Source: Galbibacter orientalis DSM 19592
GTDB lineage: Bacteria; Bacteroidota; Bacteroidia; Flavobacteriales; Flavobacteriaceae
Direction: 5' to 3'
DNA: 64,000 nt
NCBI RefSeq assembly: GCF_000260115.1
Contig: NZ_JH651379.1
Coordinates: 2,645,466 to 2,709,465 of the forward strand
This document shows positions 1 through 8,453 of the stretch, piece by piece; position 1 is the first letter of the stretch, and the number at the start of each line of letters is the position of its first letter. The notes under the pieces were generated by a model. The model was not told where the DNA came from. It saw only the letters and a program-made list of their open reading frames with translations, and did not search any database. The translations under genes and the position numbers were made by a program.

Positions 1-1
1 C

Positions 2-1201
2 GATTTAACAAACAGAAATATACCGGAATACCATTGGTCTGAAATGTATAGAGACGTCTTGTTAGACCTAAAAACAGCGAAAGAGGTTGCGGAAGCAAAC
101 CCAGAGCTAAGTGCAGGAGAAATAGCGGCTAGAAAAGCGCAAGCAGAAGTATTAATGGTATATACTTACCAACAATTAGTAGATACTTATGGCAACATTC
201 CTTATACAGAATCTCTTGATGCTGAAGGCTTTCCTTTACCTGCTTATGACGATGCTGCAACAATTTATTCTGATTTAATTACAAGAATAGATGCAGCAAC
301 ACCTAACTTAACAGGTTCTGGTTTTTCAATTGACAATATCTACGGAGGAGATATGGCTGCATGGACTAAGTTTGCTAATTCTATAAAATTAAGAATTGGT
401 ATTCGTTTATCAGATGTTAACCCTACCCTATCTCAATCAACTGTTGAATCAGCTGTTGCTGGAGGTGTATTTACATCTAATGATGATAATGCTACTTTTG
501 AATATCAAGGAGCTACTCCAAACACAAACCCTTTATGGGTAGATTTAGTTCAGTCTGGAAGATCTGATTTTGTTCCTGCTAATACATTAGTAGATTTCAT
601 GAACGATCTAGAAGACCCTCGTAGAGCTGTATATTTCGATGACAATATGGGTGCAGACACGTATGTTGGAGGTATTTATGGAGCTAGTAATACATTCTCT
701 AACTATACACATATTGGAGATCTCCTACACCAACCTACATTTCCAGGAATCCTTCTTGACTATTCAGAAGTATCCTTCTATTTAGCTGAAGCAGCTGCTA
801 GATCTTACGCTGTTACAGGCACAGTTGAAGAACATTATAACAATGGTATAACTGCATCTTTTGAATACTGGGATGTTGCAGATGTTGCTACATACCTTGC
901 TAAACCAGAGGTTGCATATGCTACAGCTCCAGGAACAGATTGGAGAGAAAAAATCGGTTCTCAGTTCTGGTTAGCAATGTACAACAGAGGATTTGAGGCA
1001 TGGACTGTTTGGAGAAAATATGACACTCCTGTGTTTAACCTTCCAGAAGACACTGGAAATCCAGTTCCAGCTCGTTACACATACCCAATTAACGAGCAAA
1101 CACTTAATGGAACAAATTGGGAAGCTGCATCTGAAGCAATTGGTGGAGACGAACAAACTACTAAAATTTTCTGGGACGTTAACGACTCTCCTTCGAATTA
1201 A
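2..1201 (+). CDS. SusD/RagB-family lipoprotein, SusD-like_2 type (5' end outside window)
   Basis: This is the C-terminal 399 residues of a SusD-type surface lipoprotein. Such proteins sit on a SusC channel and capture nutrients at the outer membrane. The frame is open to the window edge, so the ATG at 44 is internal and the signal peptide and lipobox are missing. Family signs are the early helical stretch (RKAQAEVLMVYTYQQLVDTY), the block WTKFANSIKLRIGIRLSDVNP, and the C-terminal FYLAEAAARSY and WLAMYNRGFEAWTVWRK segments, which are typical of the SusD-like_2 group. The partner SusC should lie upstream of the window. A strong terminator follows 23 bases after the stop. The substrate cannot be inferred; no glycoside hydrolase or protease is seen beside it. 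Confidence 0.85.
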   Translation, partial: DLTNRNIPEYHWSEMYRDVLLDLKTAKEVAEANPELSAGEIAARKAQAEVLMVYTYQQLVDTYGNIPYTESLDAEGFPLPAYDDAATIYSDLITRIDAATPNLTGSGFSIDNIYGGDMAAWTKFANSIKLRIGIRLSDVNPTLSQSTVESAVAGGVFTSNDDNATFEYQGATPNTNPLWVDLVQSGRSDFVPANTLVDFMNDLEDPRRAVYFDDNMGADTYVGGIYGASNTFSNYTHIGDLLHQPTFPGILLDYSEVSFYLAEAAARSYAVTGTVEEHYNNGITASFEYWDVADVATYLAKPEVAYATAPGTDWREKIGSQFWLAMYNRGFEAWTVWRKYDTPVFNLPEDTGNPVPARYTYPINEQTLNGTNWEAASEAIGGDEQTTKIFWDVNDSPSN

Positions 1202-1223
1202 TAATTCTTATTTTAAAATATAT

Positions 1224-1253
1224 AAAACCACCTCACTTCGAGGTGGTTTTTTT
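1224..1253 (+). terminator. Rho-independent terminator of first SusD-type gene
   Basis: A perfect 11-bp stem (1224-1234 with 1240-1250, core ACCACCTC/GAGGTGGT) with loop ACTTC, running into a T tract. It closes the SusD-type gene that ends at 1201. A nearly identical hairpin ends the next susD gene at 6250-6277. Confidence 0.9.
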
Positions 1254-1528
1254 ATACCCTATAAATTAGATAATACATTAAAATCATTATAAAAAATTAA
1301 GAAAAACAACATTTAACACAATAATAAATAGCTGATTTTTTTAAAAAAAACGTGTAATTAAATTCATACATAAAAATACATCTTAATACTATCTTCATTA
1401 ATTAACTTAAAAAGTTAAACATATCTTATTTCAATAAAAAATTACGTAGAATCCAGTCTACGCCTGTAGTTGTGTAATTAACATTAAATTATCACTTTCG
1501 CAGATGCTAATTCAAATAATTTATTAAA
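1254..1528 (+). promoter_or_regulatory. Upstream region of the susC-susD operon
   Basis: About 275 bases of very AT-rich noncoding DNA between a terminator and susC. Near its end is an inverted repeat CGTAGA-6 nt-TCTACG (1445-1462), then TTG at 1470-1472 and, about 19 bases on, a degenerate -7 region around 1490-1500 (TATCACTTTCG, compared with TAnnTTTG). This would place the transcript start about 20 bases before the ATG at 1529. The inverted repeat directly upstream of the -33 element could be an operator; this is inferred from position only. Confidence 0.4.
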
Positions 1529-4500
1529 ATGAGAAAAAAGTACAATGGGTACTTAGCGCTAATATTTGCGCTAATAGTACAAATTACTTTTGCGCAAGAA
1601 AAAACCATTACAGGGGTTATAACAGACCAAGATGGTTTACCATTGCCAGGAGCAAATGTAACTGTTAAGGGGACTTCAACAGGTACACAAACAGATTTTG
1701 ACGGAAATTATTCAATTTCTAGTGAAGCAGGAAACACCTTGGTTTTCTCTTATGTTGGTCAAAAAACAGAAGAAAGAAAAGTAGGTAGCTCCAACACAAT
1801 TAATATTGTATTAGAACAAGATTCCCAAGCTCTAGAAGAAGTAATAGTTGTTGGATATAGTACATCAACAAAAGAGTCTTTTACTGGTACAGCAACCACA
1901 ATAGACGCCGAATCAATCGACAAAAAAAGTGTCTCTAATATCTCACAAGCACTTGCAGGAGAAGCTGCAGGGGTAAGAGTTATTAACACTACTGGACAAC
2001 CAGGTCAAGCGGCTACAATTCGTATTCGTGGATATGGTTCTGTGAACGGGAATAGAGATCCATTATATATTGTTGATGGAGTTCCTTATGTTGGAAATAT
2101 TAGTTCTATAAATCCAGCAGATATTAAATCTACCACTATTTTGAAGGATGCATCTGCAACTGCTATTTATGGTGCAAGAGGGGCAAATGGAGTTGTTGTA
2201 ATTACAACGCAAAATGGTAGAGGTGAAGATTCTTATATTGAAGTAGAAACTAAAACTGGCCAAAACATGAGCTTAATCCCTCGTGCTAAAACCATTGAAT
2301 CTCCAGAACAATACATCGGTCTTGCATGGGAAGGTCTTTACAATAAAGGAAATATAAATGGAGTTGATCCTGAGGCTTATGCTAATGCTAATTTATTTAG
2401 TAACAATGGTATTTCTCCATTTTATAATATGTGGAATGTTGCTGATGGGGGAGAATTAATAGACCCTGCTACCAGACAAGTAAGAGAAGACGTTACAAGA
2501 AAATACAACCCAGAAAACTGGGAAGATTATGCGTTTCAACCTGCTAACCGTATCGAAGCAAATTTAAAAATAGGTGGTGGTAATGATAAAACAAGTTACT
2601 ATACTTCTTTTGGATACTTAAAAGATCAAGGTTATTCAATCAATTCAGATTTTGAACGTATCTCAACTCGTTTAAATTTAACTCACCAAGTACGCGATTG
2701 GTTATCTGGATCTGTAAATTTAGGATATGCAATTACAGATGCAAACAACAATGGGCAATCGGAAGATTCTGGAAGTATATTCTGGTTTGTAGATAACATT
2801 CCTTCTATATATCCTTTATTTTTAAGAGATGGAAATGGAAACATCGTTCAAGATCCTATCTATGGCGGACCTCAATATGATTACGGTGAAGATGGTCGTG
2901 GATTTGGAGCATTAACAAATGCAATTGCAGATTCATACTATAGCACTAGTAAAACTAAACGTCATGAAATTAATGGTAGTGCAAATTTAGATTTTAAATT
3001 TTCAGATCATTTAACATTTGAAAATCGTTTAGGACTTCAGTATTACAACAGTGGTTATGACAGTCTAGGAAACCCTTTTTATGGATCTAGTGCTAGTCAA
3101 AATGGATCTATATTCAAATCTAAAACTGAATTTTTTAGTTACAATATTTTAAATTTACTACGTTACCAAAATAAATGGGGTAATCATAGTTTTCAAGCTT
3201 TAATAGCTCATGAAGCTAACTCTTGGGAGCGTAAATACCTTTCAGCGTCTAAATTTAATTTAGTTGACCCTGATGGAAATGAATTTAACAATGCAGTAGG
3301 ATCCAATCCTCCAACTTCATATACAGACGACTATACTTTAGAAAGTTATTTCGGTCAGATTAATTATGACTTTGATAAGAAATACTTTATTTCTGGTACA
3401 ATTCGTAGAGATGGATCTTCTAGATTCTTAAACGATAAATGGGGAACTTTTGGGTCTATTGGTGCAGCATGGGTTTTATCAAACGAAGAATTCATGCAAA
3501 ACCAAAATGTATTTAACAACCTAAAAGTAAAAACTAGTTACGGTATCATTGGTGAGCAAGGTGGTGTAGGTTTCTACCCTGGATACGACTTATATGAGTC
3601 TAGCAATTTAAATGGCAACATTTCATTATCTTTTGACTCTAAAGGGAATCCAGATTTAACTTGGGAAACATCTAAAATGTTCCAAACAGGTATTGAAATG
3701 GGTATTGGAAACTTCCTTGACGTAGCTGTTGATTACTATGTAAAAAATACAGACGATTTAATATTTGATAGAAGAGTTGGACCTTCTCTAGGGTATGCTA
3801 CTATTAAAGTAAACGATGGTCAATTAAGAAACAGTGGTTTAGAATTTGATGTACAAGCACATATTGTTCAAACAAAAGATTTTTACTTAGACTTTGGCGT
3901 AAACGGTGAAGTATTAACCAATGAGTTAACACAGATGCCTATCGATCCTGCTACAGGGCAAGAAAAAGTATTGAATATTGACGGTTATTTTGGACAATCT
4001 CAAGGACACTCTATATACGATTTTTATATGAGAGAATGGGCTGGTGTTGATCCAGATACAGGATCTGCAATGTGGAATCAATATTTTTATGATGCAAACG
4101 GCGACGGTCAGTTACAAGCAGATGAAGAAACAATCAACTCTATGACTGATTATTTAGCTGCAAATCCGGATAGAGCTAATGCTATTGGGAAAACGACTAC
4201 TACCGTTTACCAAAATTCTACTCAAAAATACATTGGCAAATCGGCTATTCCAGATGTACGTGGAGCCTTCAGATTATCAACAGGATACAAAGGATTTAGT
4301 TTAAGCGCACAATTCTTATATGGTATTGGTGGTTATTCTTATGACTTCGTTTATTCTCAATTAATGAGCAATGACCAAATAGGTAATGCTAATTATCATG
4401 TTGATATCTTAGACAGATGGCAACAGCCTGGTGATATAACTAATGTCCCTAGATTGTCTAGTAATGCAGATGGAGATACAAACTTCGCTTCTGCTTCAAC

Positions 4501-4744
4501 AAGATTCTTAACAAAAGCAGATTACTTAAGTTTAAATAATATCCGTTTAGGATACCAAATTCCTAGAAACTACATTGATCAAATAGGTCTTGCAGACATG
4601 GAATTTTGGATAAGTGGAGACAACTTATTCTTATTCTCTGAACGTGACGGATTCAATCCAACTGCTAGTGAAGACGGTGGAACAGGTTGGTATCAATACG
4701 CACCATTATCTACTGTAACATTTGGTATTAGAGCTAAATTTTAA
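1529..4744 (+). CDS. SusC/RagA-family TonB-linked outer membrane receptor
   Basis: A 1071-residue outer-membrane transporter that forms the barrel of a SusCD complex and is energised by TonB. The order is: signal peptide (1-23, cut after ITFAQ); a carboxypeptidase-regulatory-like beta domain (about 25-105, with GVITDQDGLPLPGANVTVKG); a plug domain (about 110-235, starting LEEVIVVGYS and including IRIRGYGSVNGNRDPLYIVD); then the barrel, ending in the aromatic-rich strand TVTFGIRAKF. Length fits the family. A loop near residues 855-866 has the calcium-site pattern DANGDGQLQADE. The susD partner starts 7 bases after the stop, so the two are co-transcribed. No catabolic enzymes flank them, so the imported substrate is unknown. 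Confidence 0.95.
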   Translation: MRKKYNGYLALIFALIVQITFAQEKTITGVITDQDGLPLPGANVTVKGTSTGTQTDFDGNYSISSEAGNTLVFSYVGQKTEERKVGSSNTINIVLEQDSQALEEVIVVGYSTSTKESFTGTATTIDAESIDKKSVSNISQALAGEAAGVRVINTTGQPGQAATIRIRGYGSVNGNRDPLYIVDGVPYVGNISSINPADIKSTTILKDASATAIYGARGANGVVVITTQNGRGEDSYIEVETKTGQNMSLIPRAKTIESPEQYIGLAWEGLYNKGNINGVDPEAYANANLFSNNGISPFYNMWNVADGGELIDPATRQVREDVTRKYNPENWEDYAFQPANRIEANLKIGGGNDKTSYYTSFGYLKDQGYSINSDFERISTRLNLTHQVRDWLSGSVNLGYAITDANNNGQSEDSGSIFWFVDNIPSIYPLFLRDGNGNIVQDPIYGGPQYDYGEDGRGFGALTNAIADSYYSTSKTKRHEINGSANLDFKFSDHLTFENRLGLQYYNSGYDSLGNPFYGSSASQNGSIFKSKTEFFSYNILNLLRYQNKWGNHSFQALIAHEANSWERKYLSASKFNLVDPDGNEFNNAVGSNPPTSYTDDYTLESYFGQINYDFDKKYFISGTIRRDGSSRFLNDKWGTFGSIGAAWVLSNEEFMQNQNVFNNLKVKTSYGIIGEQGGVGFYPGYDLYESSNLNGNISLSFDSKGNPDLTWETSKMFQTGIEMGIGNFLDVAVDYYVKNTDDLIFDRRVGPSLGYATIKVNDGQLRNSGLEFDVQAHIVQTKDFYLDFGVNGEVLTNELTQMPIDPATGQEKVLNIDGYFGQSQGHSIYDFYMREWAGVDPDTGSAMWNQYFYDANGDGQLQADEETINSMTDYLAANPDRANAIGKTTTTVYQNSTQKYIGKSAIPDVRGAFRLSTGYKGFSLSAQFLYGIGGYSYDFVYSQLMSNDQIGNANYHVDILDRWQQPGDITNVPRLSSNADGDTNFASASTRFLTKADYLSLNNIRLGYQIPRNYIDQIGLADMEFWISGDNLFLFSERDGFNPTASEDGGTGWYQYAPLSTVTFGIRAKF

Positions 4745-4751
4745 TTAAAAA

Positions 4752-6224
4752 ATGATGAAAATGAAATCTAAAATATATTTAACAGCACTTGCAGGTGTGA
4801 TTACTCTTGCAAGTTGTAGCGATGACTTTTTAGAGACAGAGCCTACCGAGTTCATCTCTTCAGATCAAATTGCTGATGCTTCTGAATTAAACCCAGGGTT
4901 ACAAGCTGCCAATGTTGCTGGTTTGTACTCAACAATGTACACCACTGGATCTGGCGGAACAGATCTAGATCATGATGATTTCGGTCAAAAAGGATATGAT
5001 ATCTATTCAGATATGTTATCTGGAGATATGGTTTTAGGTGCATTAAATTACGGTTGGTACTCTGGTATTGCACAATTACAATCAACAATTGACTTTACAG
5101 ATACCGACAATTATAAGCCTTGGAGGTATTATTATAGAATTATTTTTGGTGCAAATAATGTAATTACTGCTTTTGGAGGAAACGATGTTGTTCCAGAAAC
5201 TGATGAAGCAAAACACTTTATGGGACAAGCCAAAGCTATGCGTGCTTATGCATACTTTTATTTAGCAAACTTATATTCTGAAGGGTATGAGGCTTCCACT
5301 CCAATTCTACCAATTTATACGGATACAGAAGCACCAAACCAACCGCTTTCCCCAGCATCGGATGTATATGATTTAGTTATAAGTGATTTAGAAGATGCTG
5401 TTAGCCTATTAAGCACTTTTTCTCGTACCGATAAAAGTGAAATCGATCAGGATATTGCTAAAGGGTTACTAGCATATGCTTATGCCGCAATAGGTGATAA
5501 TGATAAAGTAAAAACAATCACTAAAGAAATTATCGACACAGGAAAGTTCCCTATCGCTACTGCAGAAGAGGCTTTAGGAGGATTCAACAACATTACACAA
5601 CCAGGTTGGATGTGGGGTATGGATTTAACTCTTGATAATGGTCTTGATCTTGTTTCTTGGTGGGGACAGGTTGATGTTTACACCTATAGCTATGCATCTG
5701 TTGGAGATGTAAAGTCTATTGACGATGACCTTTACGACGCAATGCGCGAGGATGATATTCGTAGAGAACAATTTACAGATGTATATGAAATTGGACAAAA
5801 AGCTCCTACTGGTAAATTTTATGATCCAGCTAGAGAAATCCAAGGGCAACGTTACATCGAAACAGATTATGTTTACATGAGAATTGCTGAAATGTACTTA
5901 TTAAACGCTGAAGCTTCTGCAAAAACAGGAGATGAAGGAAACGCTATCACAATGTTAAAAGTACTTCTTAACGAAAGAGTTGAGGATGCTTCATATGTTG
6001 ATGCATTATCTGGACAAGCATTGTTAGATGAAATTTACCTACAAACTAGAATTGAACTTTGGGGAGAAGGTAAAAGTTATTTAGCTATGAAACGTAATAA
6101 AGCAACTATTACTAGAGGTCCTAACCACTTATCGTTTCCAGGGCAATCGTTTTCATATGATGATGATAGATTAACCCTTGAAATCCCTCAATTGGAAATC
6201 CAAAACAACCCTAATATCAACTAA
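4752..6224 (+). CDS. RagB/SusD-family nutrient-binding lipoprotein
   Basis: A 490-residue surface lipoprotein partner of the susC gene just upstream. The N-terminus is a lipoprotein signal ending LASC, with the lipidated cysteine at about residue 22, followed by the family hallmark DDFLETEPTEFISSDQ. Helical repeat segments such as FMGQAKAMRAYAYFYLANLYSEGY and the C-terminal YMRIAEMYLLNAEASAKTGD are characteristic of RagB/SusD. Several ATGs lie at the start (MMKMK); the first is used here, and MKMK or MKSK would differ by two to four residues. It differs clearly from the shorter SusD-like_2 protein at 2-1201, so the two loci are not a simple recent tandem copy despite their matching terminators. 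Confidence 0.95.
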   Translation: MMKMKSKIYLTALAGVITLASCSDDFLETEPTEFISSDQIADASELNPGLQAANVAGLYSTMYTTGSGGTDLDHDDFGQKGYDIYSDMLSGDMVLGALNYGWYSGIAQLQSTIDFTDTDNYKPWRYYYRIIFGANNVITAFGGNDVVPETDEAKHFMGQAKAMRAYAYFYLANLYSEGYEASTPILPIYTDTEAPNQPLSPASDVYDLVISDLEDAVSLLSTFSRTDKSEIDQDIAKGLLAYAYAAIGDNDKVKTITKEIIDTGKFPIATAEEALGGFNNITQPGWMWGMDLTLDNGLDLVSWWGQVDVYTYSYASVGDVKSIDDDLYDAMREDDIRREQFTDVYEIGQKAPTGKFYDPAREIQGQRYIETDYVYMRIAEMYLLNAEASAKTGDEGNAITMLKVLLNERVEDASYVDALSGQALLDEIYLQTRIELWGEGKSYLAMKRNKATITRGPNHLSFPGQSFSYDDDRLTLEIPQLEIQNNPNIN

Positions 6225-6249
6225 TAAATTATTGATATTATAAAACAAT

Positions 6250-6277
6250 AAACCACCTCCCTTCGAGGTGGTTTTTT
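6250..6277 (+). terminator. Rho-independent terminator of the susC-susD operon
   Basis: A perfect 10-bp stem (6250-6259 with 6265-6274), loop CCTTC, followed by a run of T. Stem and the following TTATACCC match the terminator at 1224-1253 almost base for base. Confidence 0.9.
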
Positions 6278-6403
6278 TATACCCCATTCTTCTGTAGAAC
6301 TATAATTCAATTCCAAAAAGTATAAATTTTAATTTTACTTCAATAAAGCAGAAGATTTTATTTAATTGGGTTAACTCCTAAGCATTCAATAAAAAAATTC
6401 ATG

Positions 6404-6411
6404 TACTTTTG
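6404..6411 (+). promoter_or_regulatory. -7 box (TACTTTTG) of rlmB
   Basis: A perfect match to the Bacteroidetes -7 consensus TAnnTTTG, ending only four bases before the ATG at 6416. It lies inside the longer open frame that starts at ATG 6401, which argues that 6416 is the true start and that the transcript is nearly leaderless. No convincing -33 element at the usual distance. Confidence 0.6.
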
Positions 6412-6415
6412 CAAC

Positions 6416-7150
6416 ATGGAAAACAACTACCAAATATTTGGAATCAGAGCTATTATTGAAGCGGTTCAAGCAGGAAAAACTATTGACAAAGTATTTATTC
6501 AAAAAGGCTTAAAGGGAAGCTTATTTCAAGAGCTTGATACCCTTTTAAGAAAAGAACAAATAAACACTTCTTATGTTCCGGTTGAAAAGCTAAATAGACT
6601 CACAAAAAATAACCATCAAGGGGTAGTTGCAAATATTTCTCCAATAGAGTTTCACGTAATAGAAACCCTTATTTCTAATGTATTGGAATCTGAAGCTAAG
6701 CCACTATTTTTGCTATTAGACCAACTATCTGATGTCCGAAATTTTGGAGCAATTATTAGAACTGCAGAATGCACAGGCGTAAGCGGAATCATTATTCAGA
6801 AAAAAGGAGCTGCTCCTGTAACTGCAGATACTGTAAAAACTTCGGCTGGTGCTGCTTTTAAAGTTCCTATTTGTAAAGTTGACCATATAAAAGATGCTGT
6901 TTTCCATATGCAAGCTTCCGGAATTCAAGTGGTTGCTGCTACTGAAAAAACCGAAAACACCTTATACGATGCCGATTTTACATTACCTACAGCAATCATT
7001 ATGGGATCTGAAGATGTAGGAATTTCCCCTTCCATCTTGAAGGTTGTAGATCAAAAAGCGAAGCTTCCATTATTGGGAGAAATCCAGTCTTTAAATGTAT
7101 CGGTAGCTTGTGGTGCTTTTTTATATGAAGTTGTTAGGCAACGAATGTAA
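6416..7150 (+). CDS. rlmB: 23S rRNA (guanosine-2'-O-)-methyltransferase RlmB (SpoU/TrmH family)
   Basis: Methylates the 2'-OH of a conserved guanosine in the peptidyl-transferase region of 23S rRNA, using S-adenosylmethionine. The 244-residue protein has an N-terminal substrate-binding domain (IFGIRAIIEAVQAGKTIDKVFIQKG) and the C-terminal knotted SPOUT fold with all three motifs: NFGAIIRTAECTGVSGIII, IIMGSEDVGIS and LPLLGEIQSLNVSVACGAFLYE. The longer frame from 6401 would include the -7 box in its coding sequence, so MENNYQ at 6416 is taken as the start. It stands alone, between the susCD terminator and a noncoding stretch. Other TrmH-family enzymes are possible, but the length and N-domain fit RlmB. 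Confidence 0.92.
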   Translation: MENNYQIFGIRAIIEAVQAGKTIDKVFIQKGLKGSLFQELDTLLRKEQINTSYVPVEKLNRLTKNNHQGVVANISPIEFHVIETLISNVLESEAKPLFLLLDQLSDVRNFGAIIRTAECTGVSGIIIQKKGAAPVTADTVKTSAGAAFKVPICKVDHIKDAVFHMQASGIQVVAATEKTENTLYDADFTLPTAIIMGSEDVGISPSILKVVDQKAKLPLLGEIQSLNVSVACGAFLYEVVRQRM

Positions 7151-7571
7151 AATTAATTCCCCCTCAAAAAAAGATATTAGACCGCTACGCTACGAGAACA
7201 AAGACATAATCCCTGATTTATGTGAAAAAATACTTACAAAAACATAAGGCTCTAGTTTAAAATTACGTTGATTATTTGCTGGCTTCAATATCAATTCAAA
7301 ATGTAGTGACTTCATGTTTTTCATTTCTTTTGCTCGCCCAAAAGAAACGAAACAAAGAAAAAGGCGCCTTCTCCAATGAATTTTTTTAACAACGGGGTCG
7401 AAAAACCTTAACCGAAACGCTGCGTCGCTGCGCTACGAGAAAAAAGAATGCAATATTATTTAGCAGATTTTCTATTTCTTTTAACTACTTACTTTATGAT
7501 AGTTAAAATTTAGTCTTTGTTCTTTTTTCTTATTGCAAAGCGATCTTGTATTTTTACTCGAATAACTATTT
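7151..7571 (+). repeat. Noncoding 421-bp stretch with short repeats and a hairpin
   Basis: No gene is supported here. It contains two related tracts ending CTACGAGAA, at about 7182-7199 and 7424-7441; a perfect hairpin TTTCTTTTG-6 nt-CAAAAGAAA at 7324-7347 within a stretch (about 7320-7368) that resembles intergenic sequence I recall from other Flavobacteria; and, at 7523-7560, a 38-bp element that recurs with 35 matches at 23843-23880. It lies between convergent genes, so these are more likely repeat remnants than promoters. Confidence 0.55.
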
Positions 7572-8333
7572 CTAGGCTTTTTCTCCAGATGAAGGATTTC
7601 TTTTAGTTTCGTAATAATGGTATTTTATTTCTAGTGGATGCATTTCTGCTTCAGAGGTATCTTCTTCTGGGAGTTTTTCAATAAAATTTCCATTTTCATC
7701 AAAATGTTGTAAAAAAGGATCTTCTGCTTCATTATAATCTGGGCGCTCCCATTCATATTTTTCTTTCCGAAGCACTTCAGTTTTAAAAACCAATGCCAAT
7801 ACAAGCCCAACTATAAACCCTGATAGATGTCCTTCCCAAGAAATTTTATTTTCGACTGGAAAAATAAACCAAAACATACTTCCGTAGACAAAAACAGTAA
7901 CTAAGGAAAGTGCTACTAAGCGTCTATTTTTAGTAAAAACACCTTTAAAAAATATAAAACTAACTAATACATATATAAGTCCGCTAGCACCTATATGGTA
8001 GGCTGGACGACCTATTAACCAGGTAAAAAAACCGCTAAATAAGATTCCTAACACTAATACTTTCCAACTAATCTTATTATAAAAATAAAATAGAGCAGCG
8101 CTCAAAAACATTAACGGGAGCGTATTGCTATATAAATGTTCTACGTTACTGTGTATAAAAGGACTACATATAACACCTTTTAAACCACTAAAAGTGCGAG
8201 GATAGATACCAAATTCTTTAAAATCATGACCAAAAGTTAGCTCAAACCAATATACAGTCCAGATAGTCAGTCCAAAAAACAATGGATAGATAAGCATCCA
8301 AAGAGAAAAATCTAAAGAATCGTTTTTTTGCAT
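7572..8333 (-). CDS. Rhomboid-family intramembrane serine protease
   Basis: A 253-residue polytopic membrane protein of the rhomboid family, which cuts substrates within the lipid bilayer by a Ser-His dyad. The catalytic serine motif is HIGASGLIYVL, the catalytic histidine lies in WEGHLSGFIVGL, and the preceding HSNVEHLYSNTLPL loop carries the conserved His/Asn of the oxyanion site. About six hydrophobic segments are visible, followed by a charged cytoplasmic tail of about 65 residues rich in E and P. The substrate is unknown. A perfect -7 box lies at 8347-8354. It is divergent from rarA. Confidence 0.92.
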   Translation of the reverse strand: MQKNDSLDFSLWMLIYPLFFGLTIWTVYWFELTFGHDFKEFGIYPRTFSGLKGVICSPFIHSNVEHLYSNTLPLMFLSAALFYFYNKISWKVLVLGILFSGFFTWLIGRPAYHIGASGLIYVLVSFIFFKGVFTKNRRLVALSLVTVFVYGSMFWFIFPVENKISWEGHLSGFIVGLVLALVFKTEVLRKEKYEWERPDYNEAEDPFLQHFDENGNFIEKLPEEDTSEAEMHPLEIKYHYYETKRNPSSGEKA

Positions 8334-8346
8334 AGTAAGGCTTCAT

Positions 8347-8354
8347 CAAAATTA
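8347..8354 (-). promoter_or_regulatory. -7 box of the rhomboid gene
   Basis: Read on the minus strand this is TAATTTTG, a perfect TAnnTTTG match 13 bases upstream of the ATG at 8333. No clear -33 element. Confidence 0.5.
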
Positions 8355-8422
8355 ACTCCAAACTAAAAGTACTGATAATTTGTCAGAAGAAAGAAAAAAC
8401 AATCTGGCATAAAATTGAACAA

Positions 8423-8449
8423 TTGAGCAGTATAAATTTTGTAATTTTG
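8423..8449 (+). promoter_or_regulatory. rarA promoter
   Basis: TTG (8423-8425), a 16-base spacer, then a perfect -7 box TAATTTTG (8442-8449) four bases before the ATG at 8454. The spacer is slightly short for the Bacteroidetes sigma factor. Confidence 0.5.
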
Positions 8450-8453
8450 AGGC

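Noticed and set aside
993-1292. Plus-strand frame of 99 codons overlapping the SusD gene end and its terminator
   Set aside because: It is in another frame of a clear gene and runs through the terminator hairpin; composition is not protein-like.
1529-6224. A complete polysaccharide utilisation locus
   Set aside because: Only susC and susD are present; no glycoside hydrolase, lyase or sensor gene adjoins them. The sulfatase is 27 kb away.
6401-6415. Upstream ATG for rlmB
   Set aside because: The -7 box would lie in the coding sequence; MENNYQ at 6416 matches the usual N-terminus.
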